Of a DNA stretch of 29,948 nucleotides, positions 15,833-24,723 are shown in pieces (position 1 is the first letter of the stretch; each line of letters opens with the position of its first letter). The DNA comes from Gammaproteobacteria bacterium (GTDB taxonomy: Bacteria; Pseudomonadota; Gammaproteobacteria; Pseudomonadales; Porticoccaceae). The stretch is from assembly GCA_016708925.1 (NCBI GenBank), contig JADJET010000017.1:1-29948 (forward strand). Direction: 5' to 3'. The notes below the pieces were generated by a model, which saw only the letters and a list, made by a program, of their open reading frames with translations, was not told the origin of the DNA and did no database searches. The position numbers and the translations under genes were made by a program.

Positions 15833-18097
15833 TCATTCCGCGGCAACCATCTCCAGCGCCAGATCGTCGTCCGCCAGGGTGACAACAACTTTGCCACCCG
15901 CTTTCGCCAGCGCGCCGAACAGCACGGCTTCGGCGAGAGGTTTTTTGAGTTTCTCCTGGATCAGGCGCGCCATGGGTCGAGCGCCCATTTTTTCGTCATA
16001 GCCATGCTCGGCGAGCCACTCGCGTGCGGCTTCGTCGACTTCGATATGAACCTTCTTGTCGTCCAGCTGCGCCTGCAACTGCACCAGGAACTTGTCCACC
16101 ACGGTCTTGATGACATCGCGACCCAGGGCACCAAACTGCACGATGGCATCCAGTCGGTTGCGAAACTCCGGACTGAACATCTTCTTGATACTTTCCATCC
16201 CGTCGCTGGCGTGGTCCTGATGCCTGAAACCGATGGACGCGCGACTCATCAGTTCGGCGCCGGCATTGGTGGTCATGATCAGAATGACGTTGCGGAAATC
16301 CGCCTTGCGGCCGTTATTGTCGGTGAGCGAACCGTGGTCCATCACCTGCAACAGCAGATTGAAGACATCCGGATGCGCTTTCTCGATTTCATCCAGCAGC
16401 AATACGCAGTGCGGATGCTTGGTGACGGCGTCGGTGAGCAGACCGCCCTGATCGAAGCCCACATAACCGGGCGGCGCGCCGATCAGCCGCGACACCGTGT
16501 GGCGCTCCATGTACTCGGACATATCGAAGCGGAGCAACTCGACACCCAGCACCTGCGCCAGTTGCCGCGACACTTCGGTCTTGCCGACCCCGGTTGGCCC
16601 GGCGAACAGGAAACTGCCGATGGGTTTTTCGCCCTCGCGCAGACCGGCGCGGGCGAGTTTGATGGCGGCGTCGAGCGTGTCGATCGCGGCTTCCTGACCA
16701 AACACGACCATCTTCAACTGGGGGCCGAGGTTGCGCAGTTGCTCGCGATCCGAACTCGACACGCTCTTGGGCGGAATGCGGGCGATCTTGGCCACCACCG
16801 CCTCGACATCGCCAACACCCACCGTCTTCTTGCGTTTCGACGCCGGCTGCAATTGCTGATAGGCACCGGCTTCATCGATCACGTCGATGGCTTTGTCGGG
16901 CAGGAAGCGATCATTGATGTATTTCGCCGACAGCTCCGCCGCGGACTGGAGCGCGCCTTGCGTGTAACGCAGACTGTGGTGTTCCTCGAAGCGGGATTTC
17001 AAACCCTGGAGTATCTCCACGGTTTCGGCCACAGAAGGCTCGGGCACGTCGATCTTCTGAAACCGGCGCGACAGCGCCCGGTCTTTCTCGAAAATGCCTC
17101 GGTATTCCTGGTAAGTCGTGGAGCCGATACAGCGAAAGCGACCCGACGTCAGCAGCGGCTTCAGCAGGTTGGAGGCGTCCATCACTCCGCCCGAGGCCGC
17201 GCCGGCGCCGATGATGGTGTGAATTTCATCGATGAACAAAATCGCGTTTTCCTTTTCACCCAGTTCCGCCAGCAGATTCTTGAAGCGTTTTTCAAAATCG
17301 CCGCGATATTTGGTGCCTGCCAGCAACGCACCCATGTCCAGCGAATAAACGACGCTGCCCTTGATGGCATCGGGCACTTCGTCCTCGACGATCCGTTTCG
17401 CCAGGCCTTCGGCAATCGCCGTCTTGCCGACCCCGGACTCACCCACCAGCAACGGGTTGTTCTTGCGGCGGCGCACCAGCGTCTGGCAGACCCGCTCCAG
17501 TTCCTGGGCACGCCCCACCAGCGGATCGATGAAACCTTTTTTGGCCTGGGCGTTGAGATCGGTCGCAAATTGTTCGAGTGCGCTGCCTTCCCCACCCGCC
17601 GGTGCGCCCGTCTCGCCGCCCTGGCCGCCGGGCGCGTTACCCGTGCTCTCCGACTGATCGGCAAACCGGGTCACACCGTGGGCGATGAAATTCACCACAT
17701 CGATACGGGAGATGTTCAGCATCCGCAGCATGTAAACGGCCTGGCTCTCCTGTTCGCTGAAGATCGCAACCAGCACGTTTTCGCCCTGGACTTCGTTGCG
17801 GCCCGACGACTGCACATGAAAAATCGCGCGCTGCAAGACGCGCTGAAACGCCAGCGTCGGTTGCGCTTCGCGCTGTGGCGCGTCGGTCGCAATCACGGGC
17901 GTGGTGGATTCGATGAATTCGTTGAGGTCGTTGCGCAGCGTCTGCAAATCGACACCACACGCCTTCAATACCCGCAGCGCAGAACTGTTATCGAGCAGCG
18001 CCAACAGCAGGTGCTCGACGGTCATGAACTCGTGCCGCCGGGACGTCGCCTCCTGAAAAGCGGCATTGAGCGTGGCTTCAAGTTCTCTGCTGAGCAT
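15833..18097 (-). CDS. clpA: ATP-dependent Clp protease ATP-binding subunit ClpA
   Basis: 754 residues (E. coli 758). The N-domain repeats occupy about 1-145 (MLSRELEATLNAAFQEA, FMTVEHLLLALLD). A Gly-rich linker at about 150-172 (STGNAPGGQGGETGAPAGGEG) leads to the first AAA+ module with Walker A GESGVGKT (219-226) and Walker B AILFIDE. The second AAA+ module has Walker A GPTGVGKT (500-507) and Walker B VLLLDE (565-570). The ClpP-docking loop is the IGF tripeptide at 622-624. ClpA unfolds substrates and feeds them into ClpP. It lies 21 bases downstream of clpS on the same strand, the normal operon. The middle domain is short, as in ClpA and unlike ClpB. Confidence 0.98.
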   Translation of the reverse strand: MLSRELEATLNAAFQEATSRRHEFMTVEHLLLALLDNSSALRVLKACGVDLQTLRNDLNEFIESTTPVIATDAPQREAQPTLAFQRVLQRAIFHVQSSGRNEVQGENVLVAIFSEQESQAVYMLRMLNISRIDVVNFIAHGVTRFADQSESTGNAPGGQGGETGAPAGGEGSALEQFATDLNAQAKKGFIDPLVGRAQELERVCQTLVRRRKNNPLLVGESGVGKTAIAEGLAKRIVEDEVPDAIKGSVVYSLDMGALLAGTKYRGDFEKRFKNLLAELGEKENAILFIDEIHTIIGAGAASGGVMDASNLLKPLLTSGRFRCIGSTTYQEYRGIFEKDRALSRRFQKIDVPEPSVAETVEILQGLKSRFEEHHSLRYTQGALQSAAELSAKYINDRFLPDKAIDVIDEAGAYQQLQPASKRKKTVGVGDVEAVVAKIARIPPKSVSSSDREQLRNLGPQLKMVVFGQEAAIDTLDAAIKLARAGLREGEKPIGSFLFAGPTGVGKTEVSRQLAQVLGVELLRFDMSEYMERHTVSRLIGAPPGYVGFDQGGLLTDAVTKHPHCVLLLDEIEKAHPDVFNLLLQVMDHGSLTDNNGRKADFRNVILIMTTNAGAELMSRASIGFRHQDHASDGMESIKKMFSPEFRNRLDAIVQFGALGRDVIKTVVDKFLVQLQAQLDDKKVHIEVDEAAREWLAEHGYDEKMGARPMARLIQEKLKKPLAEAVLFGALAKAGGKVVVTLADDDLALEMVAAE

Positions 18098-18118
18098 GAT
18101 GGTCAGTCCTCTTACTGA

Positions 18119-18451
18119 TTACTGATTCGGATCGTCCGCCGGTTCTATCTGACAAAGCAAAGGATGTTCGCGCTCGCGGGCAGCCTGATTGACCTGCTCG
18201 GCCTTGGTCTCGGCGACCTCCTTGGTGAACACACCACACACGCCCTTGCCCTCGGTGTGAACTTTGAGCATGACGCGGACCGCCAGTTCACGGTCCATGC
18301 CGAAGATCTGTTCAAGGATCTCCACCACGAATTCCATGGGCGTGTAATCGTCGTTGAGGAGAACCACCTGGAACCGTGCCGGGCGCTTGAGCTGGGGTTT
18401 GGTGTCCTCGACGACCAGACCGCTATCCGAATCCTGGTGTTGTTTCGTCAT
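18119..18451 (-). CDS. clpS: ATP-dependent Clp protease adaptor ClpS
   Basis: 110 residues. A disordered polar N-terminus precedes the core starting about residue 26 (RFQVVLLNDDYTPMEFVVEIL). The N-degron pocket residues are recognisable: N33, D34 and D35, M39 and H65 (VMLKVHTEGKG). The family's CGVFTKEVAETK segment follows. ClpS delivers N-end-rule substrates (Leu, Phe, Tyr, Trp N-termini) to the ClpA N-domain. AAGGC lies about 5 bases before the ATG. It is the first gene of clpS-clpA, transcribed away from mfd. Confidence 0.97.
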   Translation of the reverse strand: MTKQHQDSDSGLVVEDTKPQLKRPARFQVVLLNDDYTPMEFVVEILEQIFGMDRELAVRVMLKVHTEGKGVCGVFTKEVAETKAEQVNQAAREREHPLLCQIEPADDPNQ

Positions 18452-18517
18452 AAGCCTTGCGCACAGTATTGGCGGCGAGCAGCCAGAATGGATGAAGGAT
18501 AACCCCCTTTCCCGGCG

Positions 18518-18533
18518 TCTGCACTAGTGCAGA
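18518..18533. promoter_or_regulatory. 16-bp perfect palindrome in the clpS/mfd divergent region
   Basis: TCTGCACTAGTGCAGA is self-complementary over all 16 bases. It is 67 bases upstream of the clpS ATG and 99 bases upstream of the mfd ATG, a natural operator position for either gene. It resembles but does not match the gammaproteobacterial LexA box (CTGT-N8-ACAG), since CTGC/GCAG stand in the arms. A regulator cannot be named. Confidence 0.45.
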
Positions 18534-18631
18534 AAACCCCTGCGCATGCTACGTCGCCGACCGCGGGACCAGCTTATGCCCGTGCGACCGGACAAGTACA
18601 ATCCCCTCCCCGTCCCGCTTCCGCCCTGCCC

Positions 18632-21600
18632 ATGCCCGTCAATCTGTTGACTACGCCTCCCGCCAACAAGCCCGGCGACCGCCGCCGCTGGGGCGGTCTG
18701 ACCGGGGGGACCGCCGCCCTTGCCATTGCCAATGCCGCCCGGGAGTTCGACGGCCTGCTGCTCGCCGTGACGGCCACCACCAGCGCGGCGACGCGGCTCG
18801 AAACCGAACTGCAATTTTTCCTCGGCAGCGGAGCAGAAAACGTCATCCCGATCCTCCATCTGCCGGACTGGGAAACCCTGCCCTACGACCTCTTCTCGCC
18901 GCACCAGGACATCGTCTCCGAACGCCTGCAAACCCTCTGTCGGCTGCCGTCCACCCGGCGCGGAATCTTGGTCGCGCCGGCAACCACCCTGATGAAACGG
19001 CTGCCGCCGCCCAGCTACGTCGCCGGCAACACCTTCGTATTCCGCAAGGGCGATCGCGTCAACCTCGACGCGCTGCGCCGCACACTGGAGCAGGCCGGCT
19101 ACCGCGCCGCCGACACGGTCTACGAACACGGCGAATTCGCCGTGCGCGGCGCCCTGATCGACGTCTTTCCCATGGGCGCGAAGCAGCCGATTCGACTCGA
19201 TCTGTTCGACGATGAGATCGAATCCCTGCGCACCTTCGACCCGGACACCCAGCGCACCATCGAGAAAATGGCCGCCATCGAACTGCTGCCGGCGCGCGAA
19301 TTTCCGCTCGACAAGACCGCCATCCGGCGCTTTCAGGATGCCTGGCATCTCAGTTTCGACAGCGATCCGCGGCGCTGCACCCTGTACCAGGATGTCAGTC
19401 AGGGCTCGGCGCCAGGCGGCATCGAATACTACCTGCCGCTGTTTTTCGAGCGTACCGCGACGCTGTTCGATTACCTGCCGTCGGCGGCGCTGGTATTCGC
19501 GGACGGCGATATTCATCAGGCGGCCGAGGAGTTCTGGCGCGAGGCGACGGACCGTTACCGCGAATACGGCGTTGATCCGACGCGGCCCTTGCTCCCGCCA
19601 CCGGCGCTGTTTCTGACCGCCGGCGAGCTGTTCGAAGCCATCAATGCGCTGCCGCGCACCGACCTGCTGACCGCCGCCCTGCCGCAAAAAGCCGGCAACC
19701 ACAACTTCGTCACCGCGCCACTGCCCGACATCGCTGCCGACGCCAAGTCCCGCACGCCCCTGGCTCAACTGGAAAATCTGCTGGCGCACGCCGGGGGGCC
19801 GGTGTTGTTCTGTGCCGAATCCGCCGGCCGCCGCGAAGCCATGCTGGATCTGCTGCGCCCGCTGGGAATAGCCCCGACCCCCGTTTCCGGCTGGGACGAA
19901 TTCGCCGCTTCGAACGCACCCTGGCTTATCGCCGTCCACCCGCTGGAGCGCGGCTTCGTGCTGCCCGACAGCCAGCGCATCCTGATCACGGAAACCGAGC
20001 TGTTCGGCCAGCGCGTATTCCAGCGCCGGCGTCGCTCCCGCGAACGCGAGGTCGCCGACCAGGCCGTCAAGAACCTCACCGAACTGCGGCCGGGCGCGCC
20101 CGTGGTGCATATCGATCACGGCGTCGGCCGCTACCTTGGTCTGCAATCCCTCGCCGTGGACGGCGAGCCCCAGGAGTTTCTGGCGCTCGAATACGCCGAA
20201 GGCGCGAAGCTCTATGTGCCGGTCGCCAATCTGTTCCTGATCAGCCGCTACAGCGGCGGTGACCCGGACGCGGCGCCGCTGCACCGCCTCGGCGCCGAAA
20301 CCTGGCAAAAAGCCAAGGAGAAAGCGGCGCGGGAAATTCGCGACACGGCGGCGGAACTGCTCGACATCCACGCCCGACGCGCGGCGCGCGTGGGCTTTGC
20401 GTATCCGGACCCCGGGGCGGACTATGCCGCGTTCAGCGCCGGCTTTCCGTTCGAGGAAACCCCGGATCAAGAAGATGCCATCACCGCCGTGCGCAAGGAT
20501 TTACTGAGCGCCGGTCCGATGGATCGCCTGGTGTGCGGCGACGTCGGCTTCGGCAAAACCGAAGTGGCCATGCGCGCCGCCTTCGTGGCGGTCTCCGCCG
20601 GTCGCCAGGTCGCGGTACTGGTGCCGACCACCCTGCTCGCCCAGCAGCACACGCAGAATTTTCGCGACCGCTTCGCCAACTGGCCGGTGGTGATCGAAGT
20701 GATTTCGCGCTTTCGCAGCGCCCGCGAGCAGGAAGCCGTACTGCAACGGGTCGCGACCGGCGAAGTCGATATCCTGATCGGCACGCACCGCCTGATCGCG
20801 GGCGACATCAAGTACCGCGATCTGGGCCTCGTCATCGTCGACGAAGAACACCGCTTTGGCGTGCGTCAGAAAGAAAAGCTCAAGGCCCTGCGCGCGGAAG
20901 TGGACATCCTCACCCTCACCGCCACGCCCATCCCCCGCACCTTGAACATGGCGCTGGGCGGGTTGCGCGACCTCTCGATCATTGCCACGCCACCCGCGCG
21001 GCGCTTGTCCGTAAAGACCTTCGTCCATCAGAGCGACCCGCGCCTGATCCGCGAGGCGGTGCTGCGGGAAATCCTGCGTGGCGGACAGGTGTATTTTCTG
21101 CACAACGAAGTGAAAACCATCACCAGAATCGCGCGCGAGCTGGCCGAACTGGTACCCGAGGCGCGTGTCGACATCGCTCACGGTCAGATGCCGGAAAAAC
21201 ATCTCGAACGCGTCATGTCCGAGTTCTATCACCGCCGCTTCAACCTGCTGGTGTGCTCCACCATCATCGAAACCGGCATCGATGTGCCCAGCGCCAACAC
21301 CATCATCATCGAGCGCGCCGACAAGCTGGGTCTGGCCCAGTTGCATCAGTTGCGCGGTCGCGTGGGCCGCTCGCACCACCAGGCCTACGCCTATCTGCTC
21401 ACGCCGCACCCGAACCAGATGACCGATGACGCCCACAAGCGCCTGGAAGCCATCCAGGCCGCCGATCACCTGGGTTCGGGTTTCACGCTGGCGACCCATG
21501 ACCTCGAAATCCGCGGCGCCGGTGAATTGCTGGGCGACGATCAGAGCGGCCATATCGCCGCGATCGGCTTTTCGCTCTACATGGAGCTGCTGGAGCGCGC

Positions 21601-22108
21601 GGTGGACAGCCTGCGGCGTGGCGGCACAGCCGAGATCGATCTCAGCGCGCGCCCCGGCGCCGAGGTCAATCTGCATATTCCGGCGCTGATTCCCGAAGCC
21701 TATGTGCCGGACGTGCATACCCGGCTGATGCTGTACAAGCGCCTGGCGGGCGCCGCCGATGAGGCCGCGCTGCGCGAGTTGCAGGTCGAAATGATCGACC
21801 GCTTCGGGTTGCTGCCAGACGAAGTGCGCAATCTGTGCCGGGTAACGCTGCTGCGCCAACGGGCAACCGAGCTGGGCATCGTCAAGATCGAAGCCGGCGT
21901 CGAGGGCGGGTTGTTCGAATTCTCCCAGTCCACCACCGTGGACCCGCTGGCACTGGTGCATCTGGTGCAGCGTCAGCCGGATCGCTACCGGCTGCGCGGC
22001 GCCACCACGCTGAGATTTACCGCGCGTGCGCCCACGGCCGATGAGCGTGTACAGGCGGTCGAGGATCTGCTGGAACGGCTGACGCCGGCGCGGGAGCAGG
22101 TCGCCTGA
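18632..22108 (+). CDS. mfd: transcription-repair coupling factor Mfd
   Basis: 1158 residues from the ATG at 18632 (MPVNLLTTPP); E. coli Mfd is 1148. An upstream in-frame ATG would add 35 residues of unconserved sequence, so the shorter form is preferred although no strong ribosome site is seen. The UvrB-like N-terminal module is visible (LPDWETLPYDLFSPHQDIVSERL; DTVYEHGEFAVRGALIDVFP). The RNA-polymerase-interacting domain begins near residue 490 (VVHIDHGVGRYLGLQ). The translocase has Walker A GDVGFGKTE (from 636), the DEEH box at 737-740, TATPIPRTL and QLRGRVGRS. The C-terminal TRCF domain follows (IPEAYVPDVHTRLMLYKRL). Mfd removes stalled RNA polymerase and recruits UvrA to the lesion. Confidence 0.98.
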   Translation: MPVNLLTTPPANKPGDRRRWGGLTGGTAALAIANAAREFDGLLLAVTATTSAATRLETELQFFLGSGAENVIPILHLPDWETLPYDLFSPHQDIVSERLQTLCRLPSTRRGILVAPATTLMKRLPPPSYVAGNTFVFRKGDRVNLDALRRTLEQAGYRAADTVYEHGEFAVRGALIDVFPMGAKQPIRLDLFDDEIESLRTFDPDTQRTIEKMAAIELLPAREFPLDKTAIRRFQDAWHLSFDSDPRRCTLYQDVSQGSAPGGIEYYLPLFFERTATLFDYLPSAALVFADGDIHQAAEEFWREATDRYREYGVDPTRPLLPPPALFLTAGELFEAINALPRTDLLTAALPQKAGNHNFVTAPLPDIAADAKSRTPLAQLENLLAHAGGPVLFCAESAGRREAMLDLLRPLGIAPTPVSGWDEFAASNAPWLIAVHPLERGFVLPDSQRILITETELFGQRVFQRRRRSREREVADQAVKNLTELRPGAPVVHIDHGVGRYLGLQSLAVDGEPQEFLALEYAEGAKLYVPVANLFLISRYSGGDPDAAPLHRLGAETWQKAKEKAAREIRDTAAELLDIHARRAARVGFAYPDPGADYAAFSAGFPFEETPDQEDAITAVRKDLLSAGPMDRLVCGDVGFGKTEVAMRAAFVAVSAGRQVAVLVPTTLLAQQHTQNFRDRFANWPVVIEVISRFRSAREQEAVLQRVATGEVDILIGTHRLIAGDIKYRDLGLVIVDEEHRFGVRQKEKLKALRAEVDILTLTATPIPRTLNMALGGLRDLSIIATPPARRLSVKTFVHQSDPRLIREAVLREILRGGQVYFLHNEVKTITRIARELAELVPEARVDIAHGQMPEKHLERVMSEFYHRRFNLLVCSTIIETGIDVPSANTIIIERADKLGLAQLHQLRGRVGRSHHQAYAYLLTPHPNQMTDDAHKRLEAIQAADHLGSGFTLATHDLEIRGAGELLGDDQSGHIAAIGFSLYMELLERAVDSLRRGGTAEIDLSARPGAEVNLHIPALIPEAYVPDVHTRLMLYKRLAGAADEAALRELQVEMIDRFGLLPDEVRNLCRVTLLRQRATELGIVKIEAGVEGGLFEFSQSTTVDPLALVHLVQRQPDRYRLRGATTLRFTARAPTADERVQAVEDLLERLTPAREQVA

Positions 22109-22138
22109 CTGCTCGACGCTGGCAGCAAGGCTGAACTG

Positions 22139-22612
22139 CTAGGCGCGCACCCCGAGCACACGCCCCGCGCGTTCCGGTGTCGGCAATTGCCGGTGCGCTG
22201 CGAACAGCGTCTCGATCCGCGTCCGGGTCGCGTCTGGAAAGGGCGCGCTGCGGCGACTCGCCATATCGACATGCACCGCCAGACATTCGTTGGTGGCGAC
22301 GAGATGCTCGGGCTCGCCCTGATACATCCGATGGAAATAGCGCATCCGCTTGGCGTCGCAATCCAGCAACTGGGTGGTGATGCGCAGTTGGTCGTGGGCG
22401 AACACTTCGCGGATGTAGTCGACATTGATCGCCAGGGTGAACATCGAACTGTTCATTCGCTCGCGGTAATCGAGCCCGATCCCAAGCACGTCGTGGAAGG
22501 TGTCGGTCGCCTGGTCGAAGGCGAGCACGTAGTAGGCGAGATTCATGTGCCCGTTGTAGTCGATCCAGGCGGGATCGACGGACTGGATGGTCTGGGGAAG
22601 AACAACACTCAT
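22139..22612 (-). CDS. acyl-CoA thioesterase, 4-hydroxybenzoyl-CoA thioesterase-like hotdog fold
   Basis: 157 residues from the ATG at 22612, preceded by GGAG at the right distance and overlapping the stop of the upstream DCC-family gene by 4 bases (ATGA). The N-terminal half has the hotdog active-site region (VDPAWIDYNGHMNLAYYVLAFDQATD, D-x-N-G-H-M-N type), followed by the strands ANVDYIREVFAHDQL-like and RMRYFHRMYQGE. This resembles the thioesterases related to carnitine metabolism and 4-HBA-CoA thioesterases; the acyl group is not known. Terminal gene of the msrA-DCC-thioesterase operon. Confidence 0.85.
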   Translation of the reverse strand: MSVVLPQTIQSVDPAWIDYNGHMNLAYYVLAFDQATDTFHDVLGIGLDYRERMNSSMFTLAINVDYIREVFAHDQLRITTQLLDCDAKRMRYFHRMYQGEPEHLVATNECLAVHVDMASRRSAPFPDATRTRIETLFAAHRQLPTPERAGRVLGVRA

Positions 22613-22971
22613 TTCCTGTCTCCGGTGGTTCCGCGCCTGCCGGCAAGGACCAAATACCCGTTGCGCAGCGCTCGCAACAGCGGGTACATCAGGGCGCCGA
22701 CACGGCGCTTGCCGAACAGGCAGAAATTCAGGTTCCCGCCCGGGCGCCCGGGGCTGTGGGCAAGGCACCAGAGTGCCTCGGCGCCGGCGTAACGCGTTCC
22801 ATCCATCTCCAGAATCAGGGCGCGGTCGGGATCGCAGCCGCCGGGCAGATCCAGCGCGTCGCCGGCGCGACGGAAATCCACCAGGGTCACGGCGGACTCG
22901 AAGCGGCGGCAGTACCAGCGGCAAAACGGGCAGTCGCCATCGTAGATCAGCCGCCCATGCTTCACCGGCAC
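22609..22971 (-). CDS. DCC-family thiol-disulfide oxidoreductase-like protein (DUF393)
   Basis: 120 residues. The N-terminus holds the family-defining YDGDCPFCRWYC, with a thioredoxin-like CxxC at C14-C17. The rest fits the family: a mid-region around LILEMDGTRYAGAEALWCLAH and a C-terminal hydrophobic segment (VGALMYPLLRALRNGYLVL). DCC proteins are presumed thiol-disulfide oxidoreductases but have few proven roles. It starts 10 bases after msrA and overlaps the thioesterase start, so the three genes form an operon; a thiol-redox role beside a methionine sulfoxide reductase is plausible but unproven. Confidence 0.88.
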   Translation of the reverse strand: MPVKHGRLIYDGDCPFCRWYCRRFESAVTLVDFRRAGDALDLPGGCDPDRALILEMDGTRYAGAEALWCLAHSPGRPGGNLNFCLFGKRRVGALMYPLLRALRNGYLVLAGRRGTTGDRK

Positions 22972-22981
22972 CGATACCGCA

Positions 22982-23608
22982 TCAGCCGCAACTCACGCCG
23001 GTACCGCGCAGTCCGCAGTAACCGGCGGGATTTTTGGCCAGATACTGCTGATGGTAGAACTCGGCGTAGTAGAACTCCGGCGCTTCGCAAACCTCGGTCG
23101 TAATCTCCGGCAGCCCCGCCGCCTTCAGCCGGGCCTGATAGTCGTCGCGACTCGCCAGCGCCTGCTGCAACTGCTCCGCGCCATAACAGTAGATCGCCGA
23201 GCGGTACTGAGTACCGACATCGTTGCCCTGGCGCATGCCCTGGGTCGGATCGTGTGCTTCCCAAAACACCTTCAGCAGCGCGGCCAACGACGTGAGCGCC
23301 GGATCGAAGACGACCAACACCACTTCGGTGTGCCCGGTCATTCCGGAACAGACTTCCTCGTAGGTCGGATTCGGTGTGTAGCCACCGGCGTAGCCGACTG
23401 CGGTGGTGTAAACGCCGGGCTGCTGCCAGAAGCGGCGCTCGGCGCCCCAGAAACAACCCAGGCCGAACTGCACGCAACGCAGGTGCGTGGGGAAAGGGCC
23501 CGCCAGAGGATGTCCGTTGACGAAGTGGCGCTCCGGCACCTGCATTTTGTCGGCGCGGCCGGGCAGCGCGCGTTCGGGTGCCGGCAATTGGGTTTTTGAA
23601 AGTCCCAT
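22982..23608 (-). CDS. msrA: peptide-methionine (S)-S-oxide reductase MsrA
   Basis: 208 residues from the ATG at 23608 (MGLSKTQLPAPERALPG), a start similar to that of the long proteobacterial MsrA (E. coli 212). The catalytic cysteine is C52 in FGLGCFWGAERRF. The strongly conserved GYAGGYTPNPTYEEVCSG and GHTEVVLVVFDP segments follow. The two recycling cysteines are at the C-terminus, C198 and C207 in GYCGLRGTGVSCG. The enzyme reduces methionine-S-sulfoxide in proteins with thioredoxin. An upstream start at 23653 would add 15 residues not typical of the family. First gene of a three-gene operon. Confidence 0.96.
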   Translation of the reverse strand: MGLSKTQLPAPERALPGRADKMQVPERHFVNGHPLAGPFPTHLRCVQFGLGCFWGAERRFWQQPGVYTTAVGYAGGYTPNPTYEEVCSGMTGHTEVVLVVFDPALTSLAALLKVFWEAHDPTQGMRQGNDVGTQYRSAIYCYGAEQLQQALASRDDYQARLKAAGLPEITTEVCEAPEFYYAEFYHQQYLAKNPAGYCGLRGTGVSCG

Positions 23609-23776
23609 GGTTGTGTCCAGATCAGTTACTACGAAAGGGGAATATACCACCACTCACCGCCCCTCCCGGCTGCGCCCACTGCCGGGACCGCAATTGCAAT
23701 GCCGTGCCGTGGTTCCTATGATCCGCCCTCCCCGCCGCGGCCGCGCCCCCGCTGCGGCCACCACCCGGGTTCCGGC

Positions 23777-24250
23777 ATGACCGATCACGCATTGATGCAG
23801 CAGATTCTGGCGTTTCGCAGCCAGCCGGAAAACCAGTCGCCCCACGGCAATTTTCTCGGGCTGGAAATCATTGATATCGACCGCGGCAAGGGCGTGGTGC
23901 GCATTCCCTATCGCGCCGAGCTCGCCGGCAATGCCACCACCGGCGTACTGCACGGCGGCGTCATCACCACCGTGCTGGATGCGGCCTGCGGCATCTCGGT
24001 GATCTGCGCCCTGGAACAACGCGCGACGATCGCCACGCTCGATCTGCGCATCGACTACCTGAAGCCCGCGACCCCGGGGCAACCCGTCACCGCAGCCGGC
24101 CACTGCTACAAGGTGACGCGCAACATCTGCTTCGTGCGCGCCCTGGCCTATCACCTGGACCCGGAAGATCCCATCGCCAACTGCACGGCGACCTTCATGA
24201 TCACCTCCCCCCAGACCGGCGCGGCGCGCGTGGCGCGGGTTTCGTCATGA
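23777..24250 (+). CDS. PaaI-type hotdog thioesterase (first of a coupled pair)
   Basis: 157 residues from the ATG at 23777 (MTDHALMQQILAFRSQPENQ). The PaaI-family active-site segment is TTGVLHGGVITTVLDAACGIS, with the HGG signature, followed by TLDLRIDYLKPATPGQPVTAAG. These hotdog proteins hydrolyse acyl-CoA thioesters, in PaaI the phenylacetyl pathway intermediates; the substrate here is unknown. Its TGA overlaps the ATG of the next thioesterase gene (ATGA). No strong Shine-Dalgarno is seen at this start. The gene is divergent from msrA. Confidence 0.85.
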   Translation: MTDHALMQQILAFRSQPENQSPHGNFLGLEIIDIDRGKGVVRIPYRAELAGNATTGVLHGGVITTVLDAACGISVICALEQRATIATLDLRIDYLKPATPGQPVTAAGHCYKVTRNICFVRALAYHLDPEDPIANCTATFMITSPQTGAARVARVSS

Positions 24251-24678
24251 GCATCGTGGAACTGATCCGCCTGGCCAAGGCGAACAACGACTTCGGGGTG
24301 CTCTCGGCCGGTATTCCCTACATGAAGACGCTGAACATCGAGGTCCACGAAGCGGACGGCATTCTCACCGTGGAACTCCGGGCGGACCGGATTCACACCG
24401 GCAATCCCTGGTTGCCTGCCCTCCACGGCGGCGTCATCGGCGGCCTGCTGGAAACCGCCGCCATCGTACAACTCGCCCACGATCAGGACACCGACAACCT
24501 GCCCAAGCCCATCAACGTGACGGTGGACTATCTGCGCTCGGGCCGCATCGCGACCACCTGGGCGCGCGCCCAGGTCACCAAACAGGGGCGCCGCGTCGCC
24601 AATGTGCAGGCCAGTTGCTGGCAGGAGGATCCCGACAAACCGATCGCCAGCCTGTTTGGTCACTTTCTTTTGGGTTGA
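24247..24678 (+). CDS. PaaI-type hotdog thioesterase (second of a coupled pair)
   Basis: 143 residues, starting MSIVELIRLAKANNDFGVLSAGIPYMKTL. The active-site segment is LPALHGGVIGGLLETAAIVQL, followed by KPINVTVDYLRSGRIATTWARAQV, the same order as its upstream neighbour but clearly diverged in sequence. Translation is coupled to the first gene by a 4-base overlap. Adjacent, coupled hotdog genes with different sequences suggest a heteromeric enzyme or two acyl specificities; this is inference. Confidence 0.85.
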   Translation: MSIVELIRLAKANNDFGVLSAGIPYMKTLNIEVHEADGILTVELRADRIHTGNPWLPALHGGVIGGLLETAAIVQLAHDQDTDNLPKPINVTVDYLRSGRIATTWARAQVTKQGRRVANVQASCWQEDPDKPIASLFGHFLLG

Positions 24679-24723
24679 GCGGCCTGCTGGGTTGAACGGC
24701 GCACCGGCCAAACTCCGGTGCGG

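Noticed and set aside
16004..18118. 704-codon open frame on the plus strand opposite clpA
   Set aside because: It lies wholly antisense to the certain clpA gene and has no family resemblance; long antisense frames are expected in GC-rich genes.
18518..18533. LexA box
   Set aside because: The arms CTGC/GCAG do not match CTGT-N8-ACAG; kept only as an unassigned palindrome.
18524..20470. 648-codon minus-strand frame opposite mfd
   Set aside because: Low-complexity Arg/Gly/Gln-rich translation, antisense to the clear Mfd sequence.
22613..22924. N-terminal extension of the minus-strand thioesterase into the DCC gene
   Set aside because: The extension is a shifted-frame reading of the DCC gene; the ATGA overlap start at 22612 is the natural one.
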